54,244 bases of DNA from an uncultured Bacteroidales bacterium (GCA_902776955.1 CACYSG010000045.1:1-54244); one strand, 5' to 3'; counted from the first letter of the stretch, positions 44,492-53,268 are shown. Notes: generated by a model not told the origin, from the letters alone. Made by a program: numbers and translations.

Positions 44492-44544
44492 TCCACAACA
44501 GGTGTAATGAACATTATCAATAACATTAAATCGACACATTTAAT

Positions 44545-45888
44545 ATGAAAAAATATATTTTGATGCCTGTTTTGGCAATCTTCGCGTTGACAGCAGCTGC
44601 TCAGGACTTCGATACCGACCCTACCCTGGAGCTTGAGAACGCCGAGAAGGAAGTGAAGTTCACCGTGGGCGCCCGCATGATGGCCGACGCCGCCTATTAT
44701 CGCTCAGACTTCACCCCGCTGCAGAGCGGTGCCTCGATCACCGATGCCCGCATCCGCACCTCGATGACCTATAAGGACTGGTACTTCTATGCCGACTTCG
44801 GCTTCGGCGGCGGCAAGTTTGCCCAGAAGAACATCTTTGTGCAGTACAGCACCCTCGACAACAACGACAACACGCATGCCGTGAAGGTGGGTTACTACAA
44901 CGACCCCGCCGGTTCGATGGCCCGCAACACCTCGCTGGGTAGCTACCACTTCATCAGCCGTCCCGGTTCCTCGATGGCACTGGGTGAGGGCCGTAAGCTG
45001 GGTATCTCCTACAAGTACAGCAACAACCGTTTCATGGCTTATCAGGGTGTGTTCACCGAGAACCAGTACAACAAGATTGACGCAGGTTTCAACGGTCTTA
45101 CCGTTGCCGGTCGTTACTTGTTCCGTCCCATCGCCAGCGATTACCAGACCCTGCACGTGGGCGTGAGCGCCCGCTATGCACACCTGGGTGGTGGCGAGGT
45201 CTATAACAACGTGCTCAAGAAGAGTCTCAGCCTGGCACAGCCCCTGGAGACCTATGTTGACGAGGACGAGCAGTTTGTCAGCGCAGACCTCGACTGGGCC
45301 AACAACGTGGTCAACCTGGGTGCCGAGGCCCTGTATCGCAACAACAAGTTCTTTGCCCGTGGTGAGTTCTTCTACAAGCATGTCACCAAGAAGCGTGACA
45401 GCTACTCGCTCTATATCGATGCCCAGAACAACATCGACGGTTGGGGTGACATCGAATGGTGGGAGAATGCCAACAAGCTCAAGGCCAACAACTTCTTTGG
45501 CGGCTACGTGGAGGCTGGTATCCAGCTCCTGGGCAATGGCTACAAGTATAACATGCAGGAAGGCCTGCTGGGCGGCATGGACGGCAAGTCACTCGAGATC
45601 GTGGCCCGTTACAACTACACCGGTCTGAACAACCTCACCGACGGTGAGTACTTCAACGCTGGTCGTGGACACTACTATGCCAACGGCTATATGGAGGATT
45701 GGCCCGGCACTGGCGCTACCAGCGTCGGTGGTGGCGACATCCACAGTGTCACCCTTGGTCTGAACTACGCGTTCAACCGCTATGTGCTGTGCATGTTTGA
45801 CTACACCTTCCACAAGCTCGACAAGCCCTTCCTCCCCAATGACAAGAACTTCCATGTGGCTCAGGCCCGCGTGCAGTTCACTTTCTAA
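44545..45888 (+). CDS. Porin O/P-like outer-membrane porin
   Basis: 447 aa. Signal peptide ends TAAAQ (residue 19). DARIRTSMTYKDWYFYADFGF, KKNIFVQYSTL-like and FMAYQGVFTENQYN strands, and a final FHVAQARVQFTF with terminal Phe, follow the OprO/OprP (porin_O_P) template of phosphate-selective porins. In this operon it probably admits glycerophosphodiesters or G3P. It is the last gene of the glp operon, followed by two large hairpins. Confidence 0.9.
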   Translation: MKKYILMPVLAIFALTAAAQDFDTDPTLELENAEKEVKFTVGARMMADAAYYRSDFTPLQSGASITDARIRTSMTYKDWYFYADFGFGGGKFAQKNIFVQYSTLDNNDNTHAVKVGYYNDPAGSMARNTSLGSYHFISRPGSSMALGEGRKLGISYKYSNNRFMAYQGVFTENQYNKIDAGFNGLTVAGRYLFRPIASDYQTLHVGVSARYAHLGGGEVYNNVLKKSLSLAQPLETYVDEDEQFVSADLDWANNVVNLGAEALYRNNKFFARGEFFYKHVTKKRDSYSLYIDAQNNIDGWGDIEWWENANKLKANNFFGGYVEAGIQLLGNGYKYNMQEGLLGGMDGKSLEIVARYNYTGLNNLTDGEYFNAGRGHYYANGYMEDWPGTGATSVGGGDIHSVTLGLNYAFNRYVLCMFDYTFHKLDKPFLPNDKNFHVAQARVQFTF

Positions 45889-46002
45889 AAAAGAGGAGAA
45901 TCCGCTTCGGCGGTCATTGGAAAAAATCAAATGGAATTAATCGTCTAGATACCATTATATTAGATTTTTCATAGTAATTATTTTTTCCTATCAATCACTG
46001 TT

Positions 46003-46041
46003 ATCCCGCCTCGCCCGCGACTGGGTCAGGCGGGATTTTCT
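46003..46041 (+). terminator. Terminator of the glp operon
   Basis: Stem ATCCCGCC / GGCGGGAT with an 18-nt loop (itself partly paired), followed by TTTTC and T-rich sequence. Confidence 0.8.
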
Positions 46042-46046
46042 TTGCG

Positions 46047-46231
46047 CCATCAACAATACGGGCGCGACCTGCATGGCCGCGCCCATATTGTTGATTAAAG
46101 TGAGTTCGACGAAATTAAAGTACTGATGCTCAATGTTTCTAGTCTGTAGAGACGCAAAAATTTGCGTCTCAAGGGTAGCATAATGGTAATTTCTACCGAC
46201 CGGAGACGCAAAATTTTGCGTCTCTACAGGT
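46047..46231. repeat. Three consecutive palindromes in the spacer after the glp operon
   Basis: (1) ATCAACAATAcGGGCGCG / CGCGCCCATATTGTTGAT (46047-46096). (2) GAGACGCAAA / TTTGCGTCTC (about 46149-46170). (3) GAGACGCAAAATTTTGCGTC and its flanks, CTACAG on the right (about 46202-46230). Palindromes 2 and 3 are ~55 bp apart with opposite CTGTAGAGACGC ends, so together they also form an inverted pair; 13695-13722 is a relative. Confidence 0.82.
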
Positions 46232-46308
46232 CTCAGATGGCTAACTTATTGACATCTAAGTATACTTTCGTCGAACTCACGTTGATTAAGTCACTAAACT
46301 ACCGCGAG

Positions 46309-47538
46309 TCACTTCACGACCTTGGCGGTGCTGGTGGTGCCGTCGCTGTAGGTGGTCACCTGGATGGTCAAGCCGTTGGGCTGAGCCATCTGCTGGCCCG
46401 CCATGTTGTAGTAGCTGACGCCCGTAACCGTCTTGCCGGCATTAACCTCATCGATTCCCGTGTGGGGATAAACCTCGAGATAAACGATATCCGACTTGTT
46501 GACGACATCGTCAACGGTGTAGGTCAGCTGAATACCGATGCGCCAGCTGAAGAACGGATTGTCGCCCATATTGGTGCGGTAGAAATATACACGGCGCAGG
46601 TAGAAGTCCCAACCATTGAATCCGTAGGGAATCTCGGTCATATCGGCATCAAAGCCATTGTTCTGGCCATAGGTCGCATAATCAAACGTGAACAACTGGT
46701 CGTCGTCGGTGAAGATGCTGTAAGTCAGGTAATCGGAGTTCAACGCATTGCCGTCAACGTCAACCAGATTGATGTTGAAGTCAAAGCGCGTGTAGCCCTC
46801 CTCGGTACCGCAGTCATAGAACTCGATCACCTCGGGATTGGCGGGAACGGCAGGCGTCGTCTCGCCCATCATCGTCCATTCAGACTTCCACTCGATCGTG
46901 GCCAGGGAGCCGTCGTCGCTCCAAATGCCGGCAAGGCCCGTGGCAGCGGCATTGTAGGGATACGGGTTGTCAACACTGCCGTCGCCGCCCAGCATCGTGA
47001 TGGTGCCGGTCTCGTCGTCGATGGCATAGGTCACCTCGGTAGCGCGCTCGTCAGCGGTGAATTCAATCCAGTAAAACTCGTCGCCCAGGTCGATGACTTC
47101 GGTCGAACCCCAAGCCAGCACCACGCCATATTCAAATTCCTCGTTATAGGCGATGTATTGGCCCAACGGAACCGAGATTGTCGAGCCGCCATCGGTCAAC
47201 TCGCCGACAACCCAGGTGCCGGTGCCTTCGCCATAGCACAGGATGTCCTGAATGTAAACCGTGTGACCGTCATCGGCATAGACGACCCTCACGCGACCCG
47301 TCTGATAGCCGGTATCGTAACCATAGAGGCTGGAGAACAAGTACTCGCCGCCACGCAGGTAGTTCACTACCGTGCCTTCGGGCTGCTCGGTGATGATGTC
47401 GACACGTGAGGGAGCCTGGACCTTGGTGCTGGGCTTCATCTTGTCCAGCGGGCGGTAACCCTGGCCTGCCGATTTCACAATAGCCGATGCGCTCAACGCA
47501 ATCACGGCGCTCAATAAAAGTAAGGTTAATTTCTTCAT
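46309..47538 (-). CDS. Secreted protein, one repeated beta-module and KVVK tail (paralogue of 9802-12030)
   Basis: 409 aa. Signal peptide MKKLTLLLLSAVIALSASA. An N-terminal beta-rich domain contains EQPEGTVVNYLRGGEYLFSS, similar to TQPEGELKSYLRSGEAIYAS in the 742-aa protein. One copy of the ~110-residue module follows (FDFNINLVDVDGN ... DMTEIPYGF ... VYFYRTN ... IGIQLTYT). The tail is VSYYNMAGQQMAQPNGLTIQ...DGTTSTAKVVK. Compared with 9802-12030 it is a shorter version of the same architecture. Confidence 0.82.
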   Translation of the reverse strand: MKKLTLLLLSAVIALSASAIVKSAGQGYRPLDKMKPSTKVQAPSRVDIITEQPEGTVVNYLRGGEYLFSSLYGYDTGYQTGRVRVVYADDGHTVYIQDILCYGEGTGTWVVGELTDGGSTISVPLGQYIAYNEEFEYGVVLAWGSTEVIDLGDEFYWIEFTADERATEVTYAIDDETGTITMLGGDGSVDNPYPYNAAATGLAGIWSDDGSLATIEWKSEWTMMGETTPAVPANPEVIEFYDCGTEEGYTRFDFNINLVDVDGNALNSDYLTYSIFTDDDQLFTFDYATYGQNNGFDADMTEIPYGFNGWDFYLRRVYFYRTNMGDNPFFSWRIGIQLTYTVDDVVNKSDIVYLEVYPHTGIDEVNAGKTVTGVSYYNMAGQQMAQPNGLTIQVTTYSDGTTSTAKVVK

Positions 47539-47595
47539 AAGCTTGAATTGATAATAAATTAATATTTAATGGTCATTATTGGTCAGATTTTGGCG

Positions 47596-47603
47596 CAAAT
47601 TTA
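47596..47603 (-). promoter_or_regulatory. -7 box TAAATTTG for the 409-aa secreted protein
   Basis: A minus-strand TAnnTTTG match ~58 nt before the start codon. Confidence 0.5.
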
Positions 47604-47645
47604 ATCAAAAAACCGAAAATATTTCATTAATAGCAGAAAAAACAG

Positions 47646-47653
47646 TAGTTTTG
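47646..47653 (+). promoter_or_regulatory. -7 box TAGTTTTG for the LRR protein
   Basis: TAnnTTTG ~42 nt before the ATG; TTTC lies 20 bp upstream as a weak -33. It is divergent from the previous promoter, with only ~40 bp between the two -7 boxes. Confidence 0.5.
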
Positions 47654-47694
47654 TGACTTCAAATAAATAATTACTGATTAAAAAACGACAAACT

Positions 47695-48333
47695 ATGAAA
47701 CATCTCATCAAGACTTCATTATTGTTTCTGGCATTGTTTATGCCTCTGTCTGCCATGGCCTATGACTTTGCCGTTGACGGCGTTTATTACATGACAGATA
47801 CTTGGGGCGACTACGCTATGGTCTGCGAACAGGGCGAGGACGGCGGACTGTACAGTGGTGAGGTGACGATTCCCGAGTCAGTCACCAATGATGGAACACT
47901 TTATCCCGTTCGCAAAATCGGAGCTTACGCCTTCAACAACTGCACTGAACTCACCAGCGTGAAGATGCCCGCCTCGATCAAAGAAATCAGTGACCACGCG
48001 TTTGAGAACTGCAGTGCCTTGTCGAACGTAACGATTCCCGATGCGGTCACCGTCATCGGGCCGGCTGCTTTCAAGGATTGCTCGTCTATCACCCAGATCA
48101 ACATACCCGCCAGCGTCACCGAGGTACACATCTGGGCCTTCGAGAACTGCACCAGCCTTACCGACGTGTACTGCCACATTGCCGACCCGTCGGCGATTGA
48201 CTTTAACAGTTTGGCCTTTACGCTGGAATCCGAGAATTACGCCAACCGCACGCTCCATGTTCCCGCAGGCAGCGTCAACGCCTACAAGGAAGCTGGATGG
48301 AACGATTACTTCGGCAACATTGTCGAGATGTAA
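47695..48333 (+). CDS. BspA-type leucine-rich repeat secreted protein
   Basis: 212 aa. Signal peptide MKHLIKTSLLFLALFMPLSA. After a short DGVYYMTDTW beta-domain come three LRR_5 repeats: AYAFNNCTELTSVKMPASIK, HAFENCSALSNVTIPDAV and AAFKDCSSITQINIPASV, then a fourth partial (WAFENCTSLTDVYC). The C-terminus LHVPAGSVNAYKEAGWNDYF is the common cap of Bacteroidales BspA-like proteins. Probably surface adhesion. Confidence 0.9.
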   Translation: MKHLIKTSLLFLALFMPLSAMAYDFAVDGVYYMTDTWGDYAMVCEQGEDGGLYSGEVTIPESVTNDGTLYPVRKIGAYAFNNCTELTSVKMPASIKEISDHAFENCSALSNVTIPDAVTVIGPAAFKDCSSITQINIPASVTEVHIWAFENCTSLTDVYCHIADPSAIDFNSLAFTLESENYANRTLHVPAGSVNAYKEAGWNDYFGNIVEM

Positions 48334-48400
48334 ACCCTAACAACCACACGGCAGGTAACGCCGACGTGCCACCACCACATTGAGGGAAACCTCAACTTGG

Positions 48401-48447
48401 ATTTCTGGTGAGAAACTCACTTTTTTCACCAGAAATTCTTATCTTTG
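48401..48447 (+). promoter_or_regulatory. Symport gene promoter with 11-bp inverted repeat upstream of the -7 box
   Basis: ATTTCTGGTGA (48401-48411) and TCACCAGAAAT (48426-48436) are perfect inverted repeats with a 14-nt spacer, ending 3 bp before TATCTTTG (48440-48447). The position suits an operator, though it could instead be the terminator of the LRR gene (T-rich loop). Confidence 0.55.
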
Positions 48448-48474
48448 CACTTTCAACCTTAATAACGACGACCA

Positions 48475-49860
48475 ATGATGGAAGCCTTAAACAATTTCTT
48501 CACGACCCTGAGCGACTACCTGTGGGGGTGGCCGATGATCATATTGTTGCTTGGTACGCACATCTTTCTCACTTTCAGGCTGGGAATACCGCAGCGCAAA
48601 CTCTTGACCGGCATCAAGTTATCAATCAGTAAAGACAAGGACTCGACAGGAGACGTGTCACAATTCGGAGCGCTGGCCACAGCGCTCGCGGCCACCATCG
48701 GCACCGGTAACATCGTGGGCGTTGCCACGGCCGTCGCCCTGGGAGGACCCGGCGCGGTGCTCTGGTGCTGGCTCTCGGGCGTGTTCGGCATCGCCACCAA
48801 GTACAGCGAGGGGCTGCTCGCCATCAAGTACCGCGTCAAGGCCAGCGACGGGCGCATGCTCGGCGGCCCCATGTACGCCCTTGAGCGCGGACTGGGATGG
48901 AAGTGGCTCGCCGTGCTGTTCGCGCTGTTCACAGCGCTCGCCTCGTTCGGCATCGGCAACACGGTCCAGGCCAACGCCATCTCGACCATTGCATTCGACT
49001 CCTACGGTATCCCCGTGTGGCTCACCGGCGCACTCGTCTGTCTGCTCACCGGCCTGGTGCTGCTGGGAGGCATCCGCAGCATCGCGCGCGTGTGCAGCGC
49101 CCTCGTGCCCTTCATGGCCTTCTTCTATGTGATTGGATGCATCTACATCCTCTTCATCAACGGGCAATACGTCCTGCCGGCCATCAAGCTCATCTGCGAA
49201 TCGGCATTCTCGCCCCAGGCGGCAGGAGGCGGATTCGTGGGCAGCACAGTCATCCTGGCAGCACGCATGGGTATCGCACGAGGCCTGTTCAGCAACGAGT
49301 CGGGTTTAGGTTCTGCCCCCATCGTCGCAGCGGCAGCCCAGACGCGCAATCCCGTGCGGCAAGCCCTCGTTTCCTCCACAGGCACATTCTGGGACACCGT
49401 CGTCATCTGCGCCTTTACCGGGCTGGTCATCGTCAGCAGCATCATCGCCTACCCCGACATCAGCAGCACCGACGGCGCAGCACTCACCAGAGCCGCCTTC
49501 TCCAAGATTCCCTACGTCGGCACTCCCCTACTCACCTTCGGCCTGCTCACCTTCGCCTTCACCACCATCCTCGGCTGGTGCTATTACGGCGAGCGCGCCG
49601 TCGAGTACCTCAAGGGCAAGAAATGGATGCTCGCCTACCGAGTCATCTTCGTCGCCATGGTCTTTGTGGGCAGTATCATCAGCCTCGACATCGTCTGGAA
49701 CGCCGCCGACTGCATGAACGCCCTCATGGCAATCCCCAACCTCGTCGCCCTGCTCCTGCTCAGCGGAGTCATCGCCCGCGAGACACGGCACTACCTGTAC
49801 GGCGACCGACTCGACCACTACTCCCCCGATAACGACAATCGACCCGACGACGAACAATAA
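48475..49860 (+). CDS. Alanine/glycine:cation symporter (AGCS family)
   Basis: 461 aa with ~11 hydrophobic helices. Family signatures: GALATALAATIGTGNIVGVA (residues ~62-81), GGPGAVLWCW, GGPMYALERGLGWKW, and ARGLFSNESGLGSAPIVAAA (~270-290). It takes up alanine or glycine with Na+. The start could also be the next codon (48478). An inverted repeat overlaps the promoter region. The next feature is tmRNA. Confidence 0.93.
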   Translation: MMEALNNFFTTLSDYLWGWPMIILLLGTHIFLTFRLGIPQRKLLTGIKLSISKDKDSTGDVSQFGALATALAATIGTGNIVGVATAVALGGPGAVLWCWLSGVFGIATKYSEGLLAIKYRVKASDGRMLGGPMYALERGLGWKWLAVLFALFTALASFGIGNTVQANAISTIAFDSYGIPVWLTGALVCLLTGLVLLGGIRSIARVCSALVPFMAFFYVIGCIYILFINGQYVLPAIKLICESAFSPQAAGGGFVGSTVILAARMGIARGLFSNESGLGSAPIVAAAAQTRNPVRQALVSSTGTFWDTVVICAFTGLVIVSSIIAYPDISSTDGAALTRAAFSKIPYVGTPLLTFGLLTFAFTTILGWCYYGERAVEYLKGKKWMLAYRVIFVAMVFVGSIISLDIVWNAADCMNALMAIPNLVALLLLSGVIARETRHYLYGDRLDHYSPDNDNRPDDEQ

Positions 49861-49918
49861 TCCACGCCCATAAACTACCGTTTTCGGTAATTTTTCATCA
49901 AAAAACCGCCTCAAATTA

Positions 49919-49949
49919 TTTGCCTGGCACGATTTTTGTTGTACTTTTG
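49919..49949 (+). promoter_or_regulatory. ssrA promoter
   Basis: TTTG (49919-49922), 19 bp, TACTTTTG (49942-49949): full consensus; the mature RNA begins ~30 nt downstream. Confidence 0.78.
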
Positions 49950-49980
49950 CAGGCCGTTTACAACCGGTATACACACATAA

Positions 49981-50377
49981 GGGGCTGACTGGCTTTGACA
50001 GCGTGTAGAGGTGGTAAGCAAGCATGCAGAGCGATAATGGCTATGCTCTTTAATATCAGTCATTGACACAATTAAATGGCGAAAACAACTACGCTCTCGC
50101 TGCCTAACCGAAGAACAGTAAGTTCGGCTTTATCACAGCCCAAGGGGTTGTGACGAGACATCACCCAACTGCCCTCGCGCCGAGGCGGGTTGAACCGGTG
50201 GTGCAGGAATATCGGCGATAGGACAAGGAACGCCTCGAGCCAAGTCCGAAATTTAGAGGATAAGCCTCCGGTTGGTCGTCTTGGGCCTGCCAGCGGTCGA
50301 AAACCAAGCCAAGACTAAGCATGTAGAAACCTTATTAGTTCCACGTTTGGACGAGGGTTCAAACCCCTCCAGCTCCA
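49981..50377 (+). ncRNA. ssrA: Transfer-messenger RNA (tmRNA)
   Basis: The 5' end GGGGCTGACTGGCTTTGACAG and the 3' end with T-arm GGGTTCAAACCC and acceptor strand CAGCTCC are diagnostic; the acceptor ends pair (one G-T). The tag frame begins at 50078 and reads GENNYALAA before TAA at 50105-50107, the Bacteroidetes-type proteolysis tag. CCA is not encoded after the discriminator A. A small hairpin (TGGAGC/GCTCCA, 50383-50399) follows. It rescues stalled ribosomes with SmpB. Confidence 0.95.
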
Positions 50378-50597
50378 CAAATTGGAGCATGAGGCTCCAC
50401 TTATCATATCTCGTTTTGTTTTGGAACTCTTTGCTCCATATGCTATTGCTCACATCAAAAAGGCCAAATTTGAGATGACGATGTTTGGGGAGTACAAATG
50501 TCGAAAAGTCCAACTGAGTTTTATCCAAAACAATTAAAATATCTTATTTTTGGACAAAACCCATTGCTTGCTCAGGATAGATGAATCTTTTGGCAAT

Positions 50598-52073
50598 TCA
50601 GTGTTCCCATCGCATCTTCATGTCGGCAAAGCGCTCGTGAATTTCGGTGATGCAACTGCTGGGATCGCCTTTTTCGCTTGGATCGTCTATCAAGCGAGAG
50701 ACTTCGGCATAATCGCCACAAGCGCCAAGGTCAACAAGTCCTGTGGCAAACATCTCGCGAATCTCGGGCAGCAATTCCTTGGCCTGGATGTCAAGTATAC
50801 TGTTAAGCATAAGCCCAGCGAGGCAGCTGTCAAACCATTGTGTCTTGGGCAACACCTTGGTAGCGAACTGGAGGATTTCTCGGAACCATGCCACGACCTC
50901 AGCTTGGCGTTCAGGATGGACTAGAGCTATATTGGCAACGGCAGTGAATATATGACATTTACAAAATGTTTCCAGCCCCTCCTCCTTGATAAAGTTCATC
51001 AGTTTTTCCAACTTGTTCTGACCTAACAGATAAAGTGTGGGTACAAATACTTCTTCACCAGAATCACCAAAATGATAGTCGATAAAATCACTTGACTGTC
51101 GCAACACTTCAAGAACGACATCAAGGCTACTGTCCTCGTTTCCCACCTCTCCCAAAAGGAAGATACAGTGTGACAACGTTCCAGCATAGCCATCTGAATC
51201 ATAGTCGTCAGGGATGCCATCGCAGGTCTGTCCCATATGATAGAGCACTATCTGTTCCAAGTCATGGCGCACAGTGTCGTGAGGTAAGGCAAGAATACGG
51301 TCTGTCACCTCATCTGGCAGATATATAGGATGGCTTGTGTCCCTCAACTCCTGATAGAGCCATTCTGGGGCATCAAGTTGTAGCGTTGTCGGATAGTCGG
51401 GGTGTTGATAGGTGTACTGCGTGCTAGAACCATAGCTCTTAAATAGAGGGCTCTCACTGGCATGCTTTAGTCGTTCAATCATCTCATCGGGGCTCAAGTC
51501 AAGGTCTTTATCATCATGCTTTACAACGAATTTATAGTTTCCCTCTCCCAGGTTCTCCTCTAGTAAAGGCAGATATCGGCTTGCTTCAAGATTATCACTA
51601 GCCACCAAGAAATGCATACCCTCTCGACCATATTCATACTCAATAAGTGGAATCTCTTCGGTGTCCTCCTCTAGCATGTATTGTGTGACGGCAAACGACT
51701 TGTCGGGTTCAATGCCGGCTTCCTCGGCCCAACTGATAGCACCATAGATCCAGTTATGCGCCTCTTCATAGGAACACTCCCTGACATCCAAATCATTATC
51801 AAGGATATTATTCAGTTCTTTTTCCTCAAGCCTAAGATGATAGAAAGAATCTTTCACACCGAGGCAAAAGATGTCCACCAAGTAAAAAGCGACACTGATG
51901 CGTCCACCCGTATGCTTTCTTGAGACAACCACATGCCCCTCACCATACTCCTCAATATCATCGGAGATGTAGCATTTGCCTATCTCAAGAGAGCGCACGC
52001 GCTGTTTCATAAACTGTTCGGGAGAAAGGAACTGCGCACCAGCCTGTTGTTTCTTCTGCTTTTTCTTAGCCAT
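50598..52073 (-). CDS. DUF1186-like protein of unknown function
   Basis: 491 aa, soluble and acidic, no signal peptide. N-terminal MAKKKQKKQQ basic tail, then a domain with GKCYISDDIEEYGEGHVVVS and VDIFCLGVKDSFYHL (residues ~30-85). A C-terminal helical-repeat region (~270-430: LYHMGQTCDGIPDDYDSD, TLSHCIFLLGEVG, TLYLLGQNKLEKLMNFI, HIFTAVANIALVHPER) resembles DUF1186 HEAT-like helices. Function unknown. Its start lies ~30 nt downstream of the DUF3791/DUF3990 cassette on the same strand, so it could be carried on that transcript. Confidence 0.65.
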   Translation of the reverse strand: MAKKKQKKQQAGAQFLSPEQFMKQRVRSLEIGKCYISDDIEEYGEGHVVVSRKHTGGRISVAFYLVDIFCLGVKDSFYHLRLEEKELNNILDNDLDVRECSYEEAHNWIYGAISWAEEAGIEPDKSFAVTQYMLEEDTEEIPLIEYEYGREGMHFLVASDNLEASRYLPLLEENLGEGNYKFVVKHDDKDLDLSPDEMIERLKHASESPLFKSYGSSTQYTYQHPDYPTTLQLDAPEWLYQELRDTSHPIYLPDEVTDRILALPHDTVRHDLEQIVLYHMGQTCDGIPDDYDSDGYAGTLSHCIFLLGEVGNEDSSLDVVLEVLRQSSDFIDYHFGDSGEEVFVPTLYLLGQNKLEKLMNFIKEEGLETFCKCHIFTAVANIALVHPERQAEVVAWFREILQFATKVLPKTQWFDSCLAGLMLNSILDIQAKELLPEIREMFATGLVDLGACGDYAEVSRLIDDPSEKGDPSSCITEIHERFADMKMRWEH

Positions 52074-52102
52074 AATGAATTGGAGTTAATGATATTCAAG
52101 CA

Positions 52103-52330
52103 TCACTTTGCGGCAAAATGGCCGTTCATCAGTTCGTAGAGATAGGCAGGGCTTTGGACGTATAGTTCGTTTTCTTCGTCTTGAAGGGCGGGAAGCAAGG
52201 GTGAGTTATATACTCGCTCCATTGCCTGCTCGATGGTGCATCCAGTGTCTTCCATGACATATTTAACTAATTCGCTCAGGGCGTAATCAGTCAGATAGGT
52301 TGCTATTTGTTGATGTGTGGGCTGGATCAT
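52103..52330 (-). CDS. DUF3791-like small protein (second copy)
   Basis: 75 aa, starting MIQPTHQQIATYLTDYALSE. Helical; TGCTIEQAMERVYNSPLLPA and YVQSPAYLYELMNGHF are the recognisable parts. Its start overlaps the DUF3990 stop as ATGA. It probably acts as antitoxin or accessory partner (inference from family context). Confidence 0.75.
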   Translation of the reverse strand: MIQPTHQQIATYLTDYALSELVKYVMEDTGCTIEQAMERVYNSPLLPALQDEENELYVQSPAYLYELMNGHFAAK

Positions 52331-52815
52331 ATCGTCTCTACGTTTATTTTATGAAGGTAATTAAGAGCCCTTTCCGTCCTAAAATAGTACTGCTGGTCAA
52401 GATATCTGTCTTGAAGCAACCTGGCGGCATCTTCTGGTGAGTAGATTCCCTCTCGGTAGTTGGTCAACTGTAAGACAACACCGTCATCAGCTATCGGGCC
52501 TATCACGACATCATAGTCATGCACGGGCTGTTGGCTCTTCCTGTCGCGGTTGGCATCCACGAACAAGAGCCATTCCACGCTGGCCATTTCGGGAAAAACT
52601 CTCACCTTTAAATCAGATTGCAAGGCAGAGTCATCTAATTCGTAGGTAATCAATGTGGCAGTTCCGCCGAAGAGTCGCGCTCTCTTTAGCGCCATGCGGC
52701 ACGCGGTTTCCCTATTGGGAGTCAAATAGAAGCCCTTGCCGAAATCTTTGAACCGCAAGCCCTTTGTAAGGTCTATTGACTCAATGTCCGCATTTGTTCC
52801 GTGATAAAGTATCAT
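52327..52815 (-). CDS. DUF3990-like protein, ADP-ribosyltransferase-like, putative toxin
   Basis: 162 aa from MILYHGTNADIESIDL; the ATGA overlap with the upstream DUF3791 stop selects this start over MSKEWRNLG (52842). Residues LYHGTN (3-8) and GKGFYLTPNRETA (27-39) are the His and Tyr motifs of the ART superfamily (H-Y-E type); a late Glu (YFRTERALNYL, ~146) could complete the triad. It would modify a cellular target with ADP-ribose from NAD. Embedded between two DUF3791 genes with 4-nt overlaps at both ends. Confidence 0.78.
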   Translation of the reverse strand: MILYHGTNADIESIDLTKGLRFKDFGKGFYLTPNRETACRMALKRARLFGGTATLITYELDDSALQSDLKVRVFPEMASVEWLLFVDANRDRKSQQPVHDYDVVIGPIADDGVVLQLTNYREGIYSPEDAARLLQDRYLDQQYYFRTERALNYLHKINVETI

Positions 52816-53027
52816 GCCAAGGTTCCTCCATTCTTTTGACATATGATGAGCAGGTCGTCTATCGTTTCATCCATCGACTGCAGATGTTCCACGTCATAGA
52901 ACTCTATCAAGAACGCCAATCCCTTATGCTCATGCAAATAACGGAAGGCTGCTTGACGAGTCATGTCAAACCGATGTCCAAATGCCCGAATGCAGGCTGT
53001 CAAAAATGGAATCTCGTACTTGCTCAT
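52812..53027 (-). CDS. DUF3791-like small protein (first copy)
   Basis: 71 aa, MSKYEIPFLTACIRAFGHRF onward. Contains MTRQAAFRYLHEHKGLAFL and the acidic DVEHLQSMDETIDDLL typical of DUF3791. First gene of the cassette; a minus-strand -7 box TAACTTTG lies at 53091-53084. Likely the antitoxin-type partner of the DUF3990 protein. Confidence 0.8.
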   Translation of the reverse strand: MSKYEIPFLTACIRAFGHRFDMTRQAAFRYLHEHKGLAFLIEFYDVEHLQSMDETIDDLLIICQKNGGTLA

Positions 53028-53083
53028 ATCCTATTGTTCTATTTCACTGATAATGCCGAGGCATCATAGCACACTTTCATGTG

Positions 53084-53091
53084 CAAAGTTA
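53084..53091 (-). promoter_or_regulatory. -7 box TAACTTTG for the DUF3791-DUF3990 cassette
   Basis: A minus-strand TAnnTTTG match ~57 nt before the first start codon; CTTG lies ~22 bp upstream as a weak -33. Confidence 0.5.
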
Positions 53092-53225
53092 CAGTTTATT
53101 TGCAAATATCGTGCAAGATTGGAACATTTTATCAGAATTAGAATATTATTTGCTGTTCCATTTTGCATGAATGATGGCAAGATGGGGTGATAATCCATTG
53201 AATAATGGCAGCTTTCAACTCGTCA

Positions 53226-53268
53226 AGAAAAGGGGGAATAACCCCTGTTTATATTCCCCCCTTTTGGG
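53226..53268. terminator. Bidirectional-looking hairpin AAAAGGGGGAATA / TATTCCCCCCTTTT
   Basis: 13-bp stem (one bulge) with an A-run and T-run at the two ends. It lies between the FtsK-gamma gene (leftward) and the DUF3791 cassette promoter, so it would insulate the two leftward transcripts. Confidence 0.65.

Noticed and set aside
42929-44539. 536-aa minus-strand ORF opposite glpQ
   Set aside because: Shadow ORF; glpQ has clear catalytic motifs.
48475-48477. Ribosome-site-based choice of the symporter start
   Set aside because: The two adjacent ATG codons (48475 and 48478) cannot be separated; the upstream sequence lacks a Shine-Dalgarno, as is usual in Bacteroidetes.
50378-50597. Small ORFs downstream of ssrA (e.g. 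50272-50478, plus)
   Set aside because: They begin inside tmRNA and have no independent support; I see only a weak hairpin and AT-rich spacer.
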